A stretch of DNA of 64,000 nucleotides from Sordariomycetes sp. S80-01Y (GCA_037042185.1 JAXQJY010000028.1:2046001-2110000); one strand, 5' to 3'. Numbered from the stretch's first letter, positions 34,092 to 46,179 are shown. Numbers and translations are program-made. Notes: generated by a model not told the origin, from the letters alone.

Positions 34092-35043
34092 ATGACGGGC
34101 GAAGCTCCATTCGCGCTTATCACGGGCTGCAGCAGCGGCATTGGCAAGCAATTGGCAATTGCCTTCGCTGAGAGGGGGGTCACTGTTCTCGCAACCGCCA
34201 GGCGGGCGGAGTCGCTCGAGGATTTGACCAGCGAGTACGAAAACATCGAGGCCTTGTCCCTCGAGCTCAGCAACTTGGACAGCTTTGACAAGCTACGCGA
34301 TGTTGTTGTCAAGCGCACAGGTGGCCGTCTGGACTTCCTGGTCAACAATGCAGGAACTCATTACGCAGCTATGGCGTTGGACTTGGATGTGGCAGAGGTC
34401 ACTGAATTGTTCACGGTCAACGTTTTTGCCGTTATGAGGCTTTGCCAGCTTTTTGTGCCCCTCCTTCGCGAAGCTCCCCGTGGGCGCATCGTGCAAATCG
34501 GCAGCGTGACGAGAGTCGTCCCGGTCGTGTGGCAAGCCGGGTACAATGCCTCCAAGGCCGCTCTCAGTCAGTATACAAAGACACTGAGGCTTGTGAGTAT
34601 TTACGAACAATGTCAACGAGGAGCACTCTTACATGTATCAGGAGATCAAGCCGTTCGGCATCGAAGTCATTGAGATCGTTGCCGGATTCGTCCGCAGCAA
34701 CATCCTCCATCATGGCCTGTACGCCCCAAAAGACTCACTCTACCTGCCCATTCAGACCACAATGGAGCGCATAAAATTCCAGGGAAACGCAAGCGGCATG
34801 CAAGCCGATGCGTTTGCTAAATCTGTCGTTCACAAGCTGATGCAGCGGCGGCCAGGTCTTGAGATCTGGGAGGGTACATTGGCGTGGAAGCTACGAATCC
34901 TCGTCACCTTTTTCCCATTGATCATGGTAGTATGCTACCCGTACGGCATTTATTTGAGATGACTGCTCACATGTTTTATGTAGGACTGGATCCTCTTCCG
35001 ACAATACAAGCTCCACCTCCTCAACTGTCGAAGCACCACGTAA
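34092..35043 (+). CDS. Short-chain dehydrogenase/reductase, AYR1-like
   Basis: Three exons (34092-34592, 34642-34926, 34984-35043) give 281 residues. The nucleotide motif is TGCSSGIG at residue 12, NNAG is at about residue 87, and the catalytic Ser...Tyr-x-x-x-Lys appears as QIGSVTRV followed by YNASKAA. The order ITGCSSGIGKQLAIAF, ATARRAESL, VNVFAVMRLCQLFVPLL is characteristic of the 1-acyldihydroxyacetone-phosphate reductase and 17-beta-hydroxysteroid-like SDR group, which uses NADPH. The C-terminal DWILFRQYKLHLL is likewise typical. In this cluster it may instead reduce or oxidise a ring-derived alcohol or ketone; that is inference. It is divergent from the dioxygenase, with a spacing of about 550 bp. 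Confidence 0.88.
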
Positions 35044-36225
35044 TACGCCCGAAGACGTGGTCTCTCAGGGGAAGACAATTGATCAGGGTAGAGAACCGAA
35101 TAGGTCTTGTTCATTGTCTCAATTGCTTTCATCTAGCCTTCTCCTGCGACCTAAAGCTGGTTCCAGTATCGATTACACACTTCAACCACCATCGGTATTA
35201 GTCCCCCCGGGCGAGACTTGAGAACCAATCGGAAGCTATCAAAAGGGGGAAGAAAAACATAGAAATACGTTGGATATGGATAAGGGACGTTCCAGAGGAA
35301 AGGACAGATGAACCCGAATCGAATGCATCGACAAGGCGAATCCCCAAGATAAACCACCATCAAGCTGGGTGCAGTTCACTTTTTCAGCTTGAAAAAGCTC
35401 AATTGATCACAAAAGGATCTCCATACCTCCTCGCTTCGTGTATTTCACCGCGTTAATATTGGCACTGATGCATAACGACGGCGGCACCTATGTTCGAATG
35501 GCAAGAAAGCGAGAAGGACGGTCTCGACTGAATTGTCTGCAGAGGCGTCAGACTCGCCCGAGGGCCTCTAAAGAACTAGGTCATCGGATTTGAGAGTGGA
35601 AAGCCGTCTACGAGTCTCGCCAGTTCATTCTTCCAGGCTGTCCAAAGCGCGGCCCATTCTCACATGCGGCTTGACTTCGATACCGTGGAAACCAGCTCCA
35701 TCTGCTAGTACCTCAGTGTCATTGCATTGCCCAACAGCACACAGATCTGAGAGTGCACTTGGCCTAGATGGTCCCAATCGTCAGTACCCGAGCGGTTGTG
35801 TAGAACCATTTCTAGCCGAGGTTAAGAGACACCGCGCTTGCTGCGAGTGTTTAGGAGAAGAAGATCCTCCTGCCGGTCGCGGCGTGCGACTCCCCTAGTT
35901 CCTAGTCAAATACAGTTGTGACTGGCTGTGCTGTGTAGGCTTAGGGCCAGGCAATCATATGTCATCCGTATTCCTTGGCTTCAATAATGCCATCCCTCGC
36001 TCCGGCCGGAGGATCTCGAGAATGTGGAGCAACTCAGTACTGCTGCTAATGAAATGATCCCAGAGTCGTGCCGGAAGTTCTCTGATTTGCCAGTTTGCCC
36101 GGCCAGCAGCATTGGCTTGTGTTGACTACCAAAACGAGGCTAGGCAGTTTCGGGTCGAAAGTATATGTACTGGCTGGTCGACTCGTGGTTGAGGAAAACG
36201 AGACAAGCCACAGGTCAAGTTGTCA
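35044..36225. other. Intergenic, no supported gene
   Basis: This is the spacer between two genes on the same strand of the putative catabolic cluster. Frames of up to about 118 codons on either strand lack domains. The segment directly before 36226 is the promoter of the FAD hydroxylase. Confidence 0.5.
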
Positions 36226-38255
36226 ATGGAACAAACGCAGGTTATTGTCGTCGGCGCCGGCCCTGCTGGGCTGGCGCTTGCCATCTCTCTGGCAAAATTC
36301 CGCATCCGAGTATGGCTTTTATTCACGTCTGCCCTTCCACCAAACTGACAATAGTACAGACAGTTGTCATTGAGAAAGACACTGAGGTGACAAAAGACCC
36401 TCGGGGCGTATATCTCACCGGAGACGCCGTGAGGATATTGTATGACCTGGGCCTTGGTCATCAAATGGCAAATATTGGACAAGGTTGATAATTATTCCCG
36501 CTTGTGCCTCGCGTATGACGCTGTTACCGAGAAGGACTGGGCTGACTGGGTTGGTAAAGAGCTCTCCAAAGTCAATTTTCACCAGAGCTCGTTCAATTCG
36601 AAGCCGTTCTTCCAGCTGGAAATCGGCACCCCAAACTCACTGCATCAATCGGTGCCTGAGGGACTTGTGCAAAGTCAGCCAAAGCTTGGTCGGTCATTAC
36701 CCAGCAGCTCTACCATTGAAAAATAGTCTAACCTGCCCGGCATGTAGAAGCTGCTATGCGAGAGGCGGCCGATCAGTCGGAGTACTGTACAATTCGAGAA
36801 GGATGCCGCGTGGTCAGTAGACCTTGCGAAGATCCGCCGGCAGTTGAGTATATTGATCGAGACGGCGAAAAACGCCAAATTCAGGGTGAATGGCTTATCG
36901 GCGCCGACGGGAAGGTTGGAATCGTGAGAAAGCACTTCCTCGAGCCCACGGCGGGTATAATACAGGAAGAAGGAAAATACCCCTATAGCGGAACCTGGAT
37001 CGCCGCCAACTTGAAGTTGACGCCCCCAACACCGCAAACGCACCCGGATTTCCCGCTATGGCGCCTCGGATACTCACCTGAGGAGGTTTATGATCTTTTT
37101 TGGCCGAAAGGATGGCACTTCTGCAGCCCTCCAGGCAAACCGACGGCGAGTGGAAGATTCGGGCCCCGCGAGGACAGGACTTGGCGCCATGAACTGAGAC
37201 AAGAGGACTGGAATGACTCAATGAATGCGGAGGAACTCTTCTGGGAACATCTGTTGCCCATGGTCACGCTGCAGAGAGACGACGAACGACACCGCGAGTT
37301 CAACAAACCAGTGCAGTATCCCACTGACTGCATCGAGATCCTCCGCTGTCGGTCTTTCAGGTTCACTCATAAGGTCGTCAACCGCTGGTTTCACAAACGC
37401 ACCATTCTTATCGGAGACGCGGCGCATGTATTCCCACCTTTCGCTGGGCAGGGCATCGGCAGCGGCATGAGAGACGCGCATCAGCTCGCCTGGCGACTCG
37501 CCCTGATCGTCAAGATGAAGCATCACCACGAAGCAGAAACCATCCTTGGGTCGTGGGCTCTTGAGCGCCGCAAGAGTGTGGACGACGCGGCAATGTTGTC
37601 CTACATGAATGGTCGCTTATGCAACGATCAGCCATTACTCTGGATCCGGGTCGTACTGGCCTTGGTAACATTCCTAAAGTCCAGTCGATTCCTACCCCGA
37701 CTCCCAGATCCTCAAGTCAATATAGAGAGGAAAGGATTTTCTTCCGTGCAGGGCGGCTTCCGCATTGGTGAACGCAACGGAGGGACTCGACTTGCTCAGA
37801 TCCTTTTGAGATCGAATTCCGGTGGCGAGGTACTTTTGTCGGACTTTTTGCTGCGGTCTTGCAATAGTCTGTTCACTATTCTCGCCATAGCTAGGTCCGA
37901 GGACTACGGTCAAGTTTACGAGGGCGCAACGTTGGCCGTGAAACGCGCTGCCGTTGAGGAAACCATCGTTTCCGAGGGTTCAATCGTGATGTTCAGTCCC
38001 GATTGCAGCAGAATATTGTCTGAATCAATTACAAGCGACAGCCAAGATCGACTTGAGGTCTTTTCACCAGCTTCACGCGAGTCATCTCGGGACGAGACGG
38101 CTCGCTCTGAAGACGCGCAGGAGTACATGAATCGCCTTGGAAGACGGACGCAGTATGCCTTGGTGCGACCTGACTTCTTCTTTTTTGCCTGCTGCAAGGA
38201 CGCTAATGAGTTGGAGGAGAGCCTGCTGAAGCTAAGAGTGCAGCTACACCTTTAG
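36226..38255 (+). CDS. FAD-dependent aromatic hydroxylase (PHBH fold, MhpA-like)
   Basis: Four exons (36226-36309, 36360-36483, 36560-36688, 36748-38255) give 614 residues. The three fingerprints of the para-hydroxybenzoate hydroxylase class are present: the N-terminal dinucleotide-binding GAGPAG (residues 10-15), the DG motif GADGKVGIVRKHF near residue 166, and the GD motif ILIGDAAHVFPPFAGQG near residue 336. Length and the spacing of the motifs resemble 3-(3-hydroxyphenyl)propionate hydroxylase-like enzymes, which add a hydroxyl beside an existing one on a ring. The second intron (36484-36559) has a weak donor (GTTGAT) and is placed because it joins conserved sequence IGQ-ELSKVNFHQ. The dioxygenase next door would accept the kind of product expected, so the two likely act in series. 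Confidence 0.87.
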
Positions 38256-39123
38256 AAACACGAGCGACGGTTCAGCATTGCTCAGAAGCTGCGCTTGTTT
38301 TTTTGGGTGGAGAAAAAGTCGGGGTTATTAGCTTGAGCTCATAGCATTTTGGATTGATCGAGCATGAAATATTCAATTGCGGAGATGAACGCGAGAGCAG
38401 ACGAGCATGGTACTAATGTCGAAGTCTCACGCCAATGTGATGCAGCGTTGGTGTCCGTTAGCGGTTTTCCTGCCCTTCCCTTCTCGCGAGATACTCCGAG
38501 AAGTACGAAGATAAACTAGGGCAAGCCTTCCTGTCGCTTGAGGGCTGAGTATGGAAGTCCCTGATCTTGTCAGCAGCTGAGCGTTGGATAAGGGCTTGGC
38601 AGATAATATTTGAGTTTTATCCATGGCGAGAATTGGAAACATGCTCGTAGACAAACTTTCCTCAGACTGACGTGTCTGGTCTAAGTATAGCGAGGCCAGT
38701 TGGACCGAGTTGCTTCACATTAAACAATGGTTTATTGTCATATTCCAACCCTAGACTTGTGAAGACCCCACTCGCCTCACTTTCCACATGTTCATGCTTG
38801 GGCGCTGCCAAAAGCATAGCGTGGTGGTGGTGACCGGCAATCAATATGCATTGATTTCAAATAAACTTCCGGCTGTGTTTTCAAGAAGTTATCTTCACTT
38901 CTTTCCCTCTAAAAAGCAACAACACATGCACTGCATATGACCTGCAGTACGAGGCTGACACACCACCAAGCCTTCACGTAGGCTCTACAATTTCTTACGG
39001 CCATCGCGTGAGCAGGCTGATCAGAGTATTCTGTAGGTACAAAATGATTTTCGTAAAAAATGTTACCCTTTATCACACCTGTCAGCGGCAGCTTCGGTCG
39101 CCCTGCTCATGAGACCTGCTAGC
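38256..39123. other. Intergenic, convergent gene ends
   Basis: No supported gene. A 60-codon minus-strand frame at 38662-38844 with a histidine run is too short to call. The flanking genes converge here. Confidence 0.45.
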
Positions 39124-40221
39124 TTACTCAAATTTCATCTTGTTTCTCAGTGTCCCGACCTTGTGCATCTTGATTTCCACCACGTCGCCGTCTTTCAGAA
39201 ATGTCTTTGGCTTCATGAATACTCCAACACCAGCGGGTGTGCCCGTCATGACCGCCGTGCCAGCAGGAATGGTGGTGCCTATTTCGGATGTATGAGTTAT
39301 CTTGCATGATAGATGGAGAAGATCTCTCGAATAACCAACCTTGACTCATGTGGCTGAGAATCTTCTCGGGGGAAAATATCATGTCTTTCTTAAAGTCTGC
39401 CCTTTGGCGGACCTGGCCATTCACCTCTGTGATGACCTCGAAGGCCGTGCCGTCGGCAAAGAGTTTCGGGCTGAGCAGAGAGGGACCGATCGGCGCAAAC
39501 TTGTCGAAAGCCTTGGAGAAGAAAAATTGACCCGCTTGATTCTTGGGAAGTTGAAATATGCGGCAGGACACATCATTGCCGACGGTGTAACCCAGAATGT
39601 AAGCTTTGGCGTCTTCGGGTGATAAATCCTTGCAGTCTCTAGATGTGATAAACACCAATTCGCCCTAATCATTATAGAAGAAGGGTTAGTACTATAGGGA
39701 AAACAAAGTTAGCTTGCGACATTAATCACCTACCTCGTAATCCAAGAGGCTCTTAGCGCAGAAGTCATTTATAGGAATGTCTTCATCTGGGTTGGCGAGT
39801 GCCGCTGCTGGCTTTGTCCAAAGCGGAGGATAAAAAGGAATCGTGAGCTGCAGATGCGAACGGGGTCAGCATTAGATTCGTCGCCATTTGGTTCAAAACT
39901 CGGGCTGGCCTACATCCGCTTCCTTGGCGTGGCTTCGATAGTTAAGACCAACGCAGTAAATGGGAACCCCCTCCCTAGGGAGCGGCGCTAGGAGCTGTTG
40001 CATTGCCGAGTTAGAGAATCTCGGACGACAACTTAGGGGCAGCATACTCGGCGTATTGTGACATCACGCTCCCCAGTCTGGCTGGCTAATTCGTCGACAG
40101 ATGCGAACGCACCTATCTTCGTCCCCAGGGCAGGAGGCTCATCTGCGTCAGGTCCGAGGTCGGCAAAGCAGGGTTTGCCGTCCTCTTCGCATTCAAATCG
40201 GATCAGATGTGAGAAAGACAT
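39124..40221 (-). CDS. Fumarylacetoacetate hydrolase-family protein
   Basis: Five exons on the minus strand (40048-40221, 39914-39994, 39734-39847, 39340-39664, 39124-39278) give 282 residues. The FAH fold is shown by PIYCVGLNYRSHAKEA, SLLDYEGELVFITS (metal-binding glutamates), GYTVGNDVSCR, KAFDKFAPIGP and TAVMTGTPAGVGVFMKP, all in the right order and spacing. Family members hydrolyse acylpyruvates or isomerise and decarboxylate the products of ring cleavage, using a divalent metal. The N-terminal 60 residues form the small leader domain found in the fungal 2-hydroxyhepta-2,4-diene-1,7-dioate isomerase and fumarylpyruvate hydrolase-like members. Beside an extradiol dioxygenase it is a good candidate for the step after ring cleavage; the exact reaction is not readable. 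Confidence 0.9.
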
Positions 40222-40622
40222 TTCGAAACAAAGAGGAGAAAACGAAACATGGGTGTATATGCTGCGAAGTCGATGTAGAATGGTCGAGTTCAGAACTTGT
40301 TCTGTCCGAGGGATCAACGCACCTTTGTTGAAATTATCTGCCAGCGTTACAAGTGTTATAACAGGTCATCTTCCCTCTAATTTGACATTCAAGCAACATG
40401 CGGTTGGCTATTCGATGATCTGCCGGAACATCTCCTTATTAGGGATATTCCAGAGAAGTGGGGCTTCCCCACATGCGCCGGGTGGAGGCTTCCCGATCAC
40501 TTCGGAACATCTCTCAATGACGAGACGTTTCTGGCTCCGGCTGGAACGATGTCTTCAGCATCTCATCCACATAGCCCGAGGCCGTGGTAGTCAAGGCGAG
40601 AAGTTAGTATATCGTGGCCCAG
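40222..40622. other. Divergent promoter of hydrolase and regulator genes
   Basis: About 400 bp separate the start of the FAH-family gene (minus) and the Zn2Cys6 gene (plus). I see no clear CGG-type inverted repeat, but this is the most likely place for a binding site of the cluster regulator. Confidence 0.4.
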
Positions 40623-42839
40623 ATGTTGCTGAGAATGGAGCGTCAGGCGCTACATTTCGTTGCTGAGACTGAACCTGTCGATCACGACCGGAACTTTCAA
40701 TGGCAGCCTCCTGGCATTGCCGGACAGCGGTCCCAATCCGACCAGGCAACCGGGCCCGCAAGCTCTCGAGTCTGTGATCGCTGTATCCGGTAAGTATCTC
40801 ACATGAACGCAAATTGCACAGTGAAAGCCAAACCCCTCGCTAACGGGTTCGCAGGAAGAAGGTGAAATGTATGTAAACCCCTGCCGCAGCATCCGTCCCC
40901 ATACGCACCTTGGCTTGTTTCATAACAGAACTTATCGCAGGCGACATTCAGCGGCCTACATGCTCTCGCTGTTTCGAGGGTGGCTATACCTGCACCTACT
41001 CGTCAACGAGGCGGAAACCCGGTCCCCTTCGTGGCTCTCGCCGTGGTCGTGCATCTAGGCAGCCGAGGTTCTGCTCCAATCGACGAGGTACGTGAATGTT
41101 TCTCCGATCTGAAGTCCCGCCACATGGATCAATCAATTCTCCCATTTGTCAGCTCTGAATTCTACACTTGAACTAACCCCGTCATCGTTCAGCCTCGGGG
41201 CATCCAGATCACTCCACCGGTACCAAGTCCCCCCAGCCCACTCAGTGTTCACCCGAAGACCTCGGCGACTCAAGGCACCCCGAGTCTATACAGACGGTAT
41301 CGTCGACCACAGCTGCCCGTGGGTCCTTGGATTCGCTCCCACGGAACATACTCCCGGAGGAGGTGGACCATCTGTATGTGTCACTTGTCGTCCCGACCAC
41401 TCGGGCTAATCCAATGGCAGGTTGAGTGAGTACTTTGACAGTATTCATGAGGCAATACCCATTTTGTCAAAACGCCAATATATGTCCGACTGGTCTAATC
41501 TCTCGTACACACGCGATCTGATCGAAACCGTAGTTCTAATCACCGCCAAGCTTACGGGCTATACATTCGCCTCCGATGATTTCGACATAGAAGCGCGCAT
41601 CGACATGATACTGAGCACCGGATATCGGGAGGAGGAGATGTTCGGCGATTCCCCATCCATAGACCAGGTTCGCAAAGCATGCCTACTAGCATTCTACGAA
41701 TTTCATCAATTTCCCGGGCAACAAGCTTGGATGCGGATCGGAAAACTGACACGAATGGCGTTGTGGATTGGACTCGATCGTCTCGAGGATCTCCAAAAGC
41801 TATACCCTAGCTTCGCTGCAATGACAGAAGGCCAGCTCGACGAATGGCGGCTGGTTTTGTGGTGCATCTATCGACTGGACTCCTACGCCAACCTTTCATC
41901 GGGAACGCCTTATCTCATAGACGAGAGATTGATAAACACCGCTCTTGTTCAAGACCAGGAATGTGATGGACTGAGAGGAACTCAGCATGGATCTCTCAAC
42001 AAGAAAGTCTTCTTACCATCCCACCCAGGTGGTCTCCGGGAGCTACTTCCTGTCATTACCTCGGATTCCCGTCAGACATTTCTATTTAACATGCATATCA
42101 TCACCGCCACTGTCATGCGGCAGACAGGCCGTGCATTATGGTTATATAAGTTTCGGTCGCAACAGGGGCCAGAGTCTCTTCATGACATCGAGCGTCATCT
42201 CTCCGCGATTCGCCTCGCCTTGCCAACACACTATCTCAATACAAGACGCAACGCGTTCGCGAACGAATCAGGGATGGATCATCATGCGAGGCTGGTAACC
42301 CTGTTCCATTTAACCATGGCGCGGCTTCTTATCTCGCTCATAAGATGCCCTAGCCACGAGGAAGAGAACCAATGGCTTCTATGCTGGCAGCAGGTTCTTG
42401 AGGCGTGCCAGGACATGGCTGCAATCTCGGAGCAGTGGGTCAGCTCGTATACCCTCAAGGTTGACCCTGCGATATCGGTCATCATTTTCACGGCTTTGGT
42501 ATTCCTCGACATACACAAAAAGTCGGCCCATGCTCTTCCAGTGAATCAGAATTCCTCTGTGCATCACTATGAAGCGATGCTTTTCATGCATCTAGAGCAA
42601 TTTGCCGCCGTGTGGACGCTTCCGCGACTTCTCACTCGTAAGTATGCTCTTGGATCAATTGTATGACCTAAACAAATCTGATGTCGCCAGTCTCCTTGAA
42701 GAGTTTCAGAGAAACCGTTACCGGCCCGCTGGGACCCCATCACATTCAACATATCCTGTCTCGCTTTGAAGCGCCGTTACATCCCTGTTGGTTGCAGTTT
42801 CTCTCCACAGCGCAGGCCGAGCTTGCCGCATGTCAATGA
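40623..42839 (+). CDS. Zn2Cys6 transcription factor, cluster regulator candidate
   Basis: Six exons (40623-40789, 40855-40868, 40941-41087, 41193-41373, 41421-42637, 42691-42839) give 624 residues; ATG 40635 is an alternative start. The zinc cluster follows a 50-residue leader: CDRCIRKKVKC, then CSRCFEGGYTC, with spacing Cys-x2-Cys-x6-Cys-x6-Cys-x2-Cys-x6-Cys. It is spread over three exons, and the middle one is only 14 nt. A basic linker with RGSRRGRASR follows. The middle of the protein is the fungal-specific regulatory domain (ACLLAFYEFHQFPGQQAWMR, LSSGTPYLIDERLI). Proteins of this type bind CGG half-sites in the nucleus. Its place between the FAH-family and P450 genes suggests that it controls this cluster. 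Confidence 0.88.
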
Positions 42840-43976
42840 CAGATGGTGCTTCATGCACTTGACGAACTGAACTGACCTTGCGAACGTCCTGAAGGACGTT
42901 CTGCGCACACGTCAGAACCCATTCCCTGGCAAGGCGAGGATCATGTCGGCCTGAGCTAATGGTGAAGCCCGTCGGCCGGTGCACGGTGTTGGACTTGCTC
43001 GAAAGATCGATTGAGGCCCTTGATGAGTGCGGCCGTTGTATAGCTCACGTGTTCTATAGCGATTGACTTATGGGGAGCCGGATGTACAATGTTCATAAAG
43101 GAACTAGAAAGACCAGGATCCTGTGTTGGCGTAGAGTGCTCCCGCACTGCTGAGTCTCCTACTCTTGCCGCGAATGCGCCCTTCCCAGAGCTGCTCAATG
43201 TGATGAGCAGTATGGGAGAATTGAATGAAGTCCGTACTGTTCCATGAAGTATCAGCTAGGTCTAGGAACATACAAGCTACATTGGCGGGGTGTGGAGTAA
43301 GCTTAGCCCGTGACTGTAGACCCGCAACAGGTTGCATGCTGAGTCGACATCGCCAGGGGTAAAGGATGACGCAGGAGACACATATAATAATACCTGTAAA
43401 TACCGCTGGCCAATGGTGAATCAGGATTGAGAGGATGAGGAGGTCATTGAAACAGCTAACACGAATGTCATCTCGCGGTGTCAAGACTCGCTGCACAAGA
43501 AGGTCTTGAAAACGATTGTTGGTCGGACCCGTCTCCGGATTGCCTAGCGCTACATGGTGTTACCCCCAACCCCAGAAGCAAACAAGGTGCAATGACTGCA
43601 AATGCCACGGCAAAGGTACTTTTTCAGGAGCACCTTAGTATTAGACAACTTGTGGCAGGGCCCGATTATTTAACAAAATTTAACAGGTAGCAAATGGGCG
43701 AGCAGAAAGGAACTAAAGCACACGAGCGTCCGGAGCGTGGGCACTGATTTCTTGTAGCTGGGGCTAGCGCCTACTTTCGGACCAGTTTGCGATCAAGCCG
43801 CCTTGAGTTTCCTCCGGCACTAGTTCCACCGCCACCTTCGGAAGCTCTGGAGAAAAAGTTCCCCCGGACAGCTGTGCCGGGCTGAGCATCTGTCTTTTCG
43901 AGCAAGAACGAGTATAAGTTGACTACTTGTTAGTCTTTGCGCCATAGGGACATTGTCGATTGTATATGATCCCATC
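42840..43976. other. Intergenic, no supported gene
   Basis: No domain-bearing frame. The overlapping minus-strand frames at 42718-43496 (80-130 codons) look non-coding. The segment just before 43977 is the P450 promoter. Confidence 0.5.
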
Positions 43977-45757
43977 ATGATTCTACAGAATGTGCCAGAA
44001 CCGAGCAGATGGCTGCTCGCAACCGCGGTCGTTGTCTTAGTACTATTCAATCTCGCCCAGAAACGATATCGCACCGGGCTTAGAAGCATACCGGGTCCTT
44101 CGCTGGCAAGATACTCTTCAGCGTTCCGTATTCTCCTCGTATACAAGGGTGATGCGCCCTCCAGGTACCGTCAGCTCCACGAAAAGTACGGGACGATAGT
44201 ACGGACAGGCCCAAACCATGTGTCAGTCTCGGATCCAGCCATGATCCCCGTTATCTACGGCATCGGACAGAAGTTCAACAAGGTATGTAAATCTGACTTT
44301 GATTAAGTGCTAGTCTCTCACTCAAGTAAGACTCCATTCTACCTAACCATGGCGCCGATTTACCAAGGACAACGGATGGATAGCATGTTCACGGAGCGTG
44401 ATCCCCAAGCCCACAAGGCCTTGAAGAGCCCTGTTGCCCAGCTTTTCTCCATGACCAACATGCGAAATTTCGAGACATACGCGGATGAATGTACCAAGAT
44501 TTTTATGGATGCCATGCTGGACCTCGAAGGGCAACCGGTCGACCTCGCACAGTGGCTGCAATGGTACGCATTTGATGTTATCGGCAGCATCACATTTCAA
44601 CGCCGCTTCGGGTTTATGGAGCGGAGGCAAGACGTCGACTCCATGATACAAAAGATCAATCATGGTCTAGAATATGTCAAAGTGATCGGCCAGTCCGAAT
44701 GGCTAGTCTCCCTTTTCGACATGTTATCGAGGAGCGATTGGGTCAAATCTTGGAATTTGTGGCCCGATACGATGGAAAGGTTCATACAGGCAAGGATCCA
44801 CTCCCGTCGCTTCGTGCACCTTGGTATGCTAACTTTATCAGATCACTGAGACAGAACTGTCTAGGTACGATAGTGGCGTGAAAGATCCTAAGCGGACAGA
44901 TTTCCTGTCCCAGTTGAGGGCACAGCAGAACAAATCCGGGAAAATCTCCCAGCGAGACATGATGAATCATTTGTCGAATAATCTGTAAGCGAACAGGATA
45001 CCCCTTATGCTTTACTTCTAACTCGAAGTAGGCTTGCGGGAAGTGACACCACGGCAATTTCGTTGCGTGCGCTGTTTTACTTCGTCGTCAAGAACCCGCA
45101 GACCATGAAGAACCTCGTTAGTGAAATTGATCAAGCCGACCGTTTGGGAAAGCTTTCCGAGTATATTACATACGAGGAGTGCTTGGAATTACCATACTTG
45201 TCAGTGACACCATATATGTTGCCCTATAATAACGTTCTAATGTCGACCTGCAGTCAAGCTGTCATGAAAGAGGCCATGCGCATGCATCCTGCCGTTGGAT
45301 TCCCTTTAGAAAGATACGTCCCCGCCGAAGGCGCCGAGATATGTGGACATAAGCTCCCAGCTGGAACAAATGTGAGCGTTTCAGCGCCCGTACTTCATGT
45401 CAATGGGGACATTTTCGGCGAAGATGCAGCCAAGTTTCGTCCAGAGAGATGGCTAGAGGCCCCTCCCGAGAAACTCAAGATGATGGATCGGAGTTTCCTC
45501 GCGGTAAGTCACGGCAAGCGCGCTTTAGGTGTGCAAAGTGCATGCTGACTGCTCTATAGTTTGGACATGGTTCCCGCACCTGTATCGGGAAGAACATATC
45601 CATAATGGAAATGGGGAAGTTCGTGCCACAGATGTTTCGTCATTACGAGATCCAATGGGCGTCTGACCGTCCCGAGTGGCGTACCCACGCAGCTTGGTTT
45701 TGGAAGCAATCGGATCTGATCGTGAAACTGAGGCGCAGGGAAACGCGCGGAGAGTGA
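43977..45757 (+). CDS. Cytochrome P450, pisatin demethylase-like
   Basis: Six exons (43977-44282, 44331-44789, 44842-44984, 45032-45199, 45254-45503, 45560-45757) give 507 residues. An N-terminal membrane anchor (WLLATAVVVLVLFNLA) and a proline-rich hinge (SIPGPSLARY) place it on the endoplasmic reticulum. The oxygen-binding I-helix reads LAGSDTT (about residues 304-310), the ExxR motif is KEAMR (365-368), the PERF-like motif is FRPERW, and the haem-binding loop is FGHGSRTCIG with the ligand at about Cys450. Similarity of PFYLTMAP, MDSMFTERDP and LKSPVAQLFSM is to the pisatin demethylase group (CYP57-type). The second intron (44790-44841) appears to be of the GC-AG class. The enzyme probably demethylates or hydroxylates an aromatic substrate ahead of the FAD hydroxylase, which is inference. 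Confidence 0.9.
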
Positions 45758-45909
45758 GCAGGGGCTAGGAGGAGCCCGATGTAGAAGTATCAATCGCTGT
45801 AGACTCTATGCTCAAGTGGACCTGCATATAGGCGGGGCAGTACATAGCTGCTACGGCTAGTAAGATGATACAGAAGGACCTGTAGTGCCTGGGGCCTAGT
45901 GATCTTTGG

Positions 45910-46179
45910 GTGAGAAAGAATTCACGGATTCTTCAACTCTACAACACGCCATGCCACGAGGTTGCTCAGAGATTAGCGAAGACCGGCTGTTGGGGGTTTT
46001 TTTGTTTTTTTGTTTTTTTATTTATTTCGGATATAGCCATTTCCAACCACAGCGGAAGATGGCAAAGTGTTTACACCTTTCATAGTCAGCACAAGTAGTA
46101 GGAGGCTCCGTAGAGCAACATGAATACAATACCGTGGCAGAAGCCCCGGCCTCAGCTCCACATTCCCCCGAAATGACCG
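45910..46179. repeat. Decayed 5S rRNA-linked repeat, copy 2
   Basis: A 5S-like 3' end (CGAAGACCGGCTGTTG) at about 45977-45992 runs straight into T-rich sequence and then into a diverged copy of the 31680-31833 repeat. It ends with an almost identical stretch around CTCAGCTCCACATTCCCCCG. The region upstream (from about 45910) can be loosely aligned to the middle of the 5S gene, with many C-to-T-like differences, so a decayed 5S copy is likely. Confidence 0.5.

Noticed and set aside
38662-38844. 60-codon frame with a histidine run
   Set aside because: Too short, no start context and no conserved motif.
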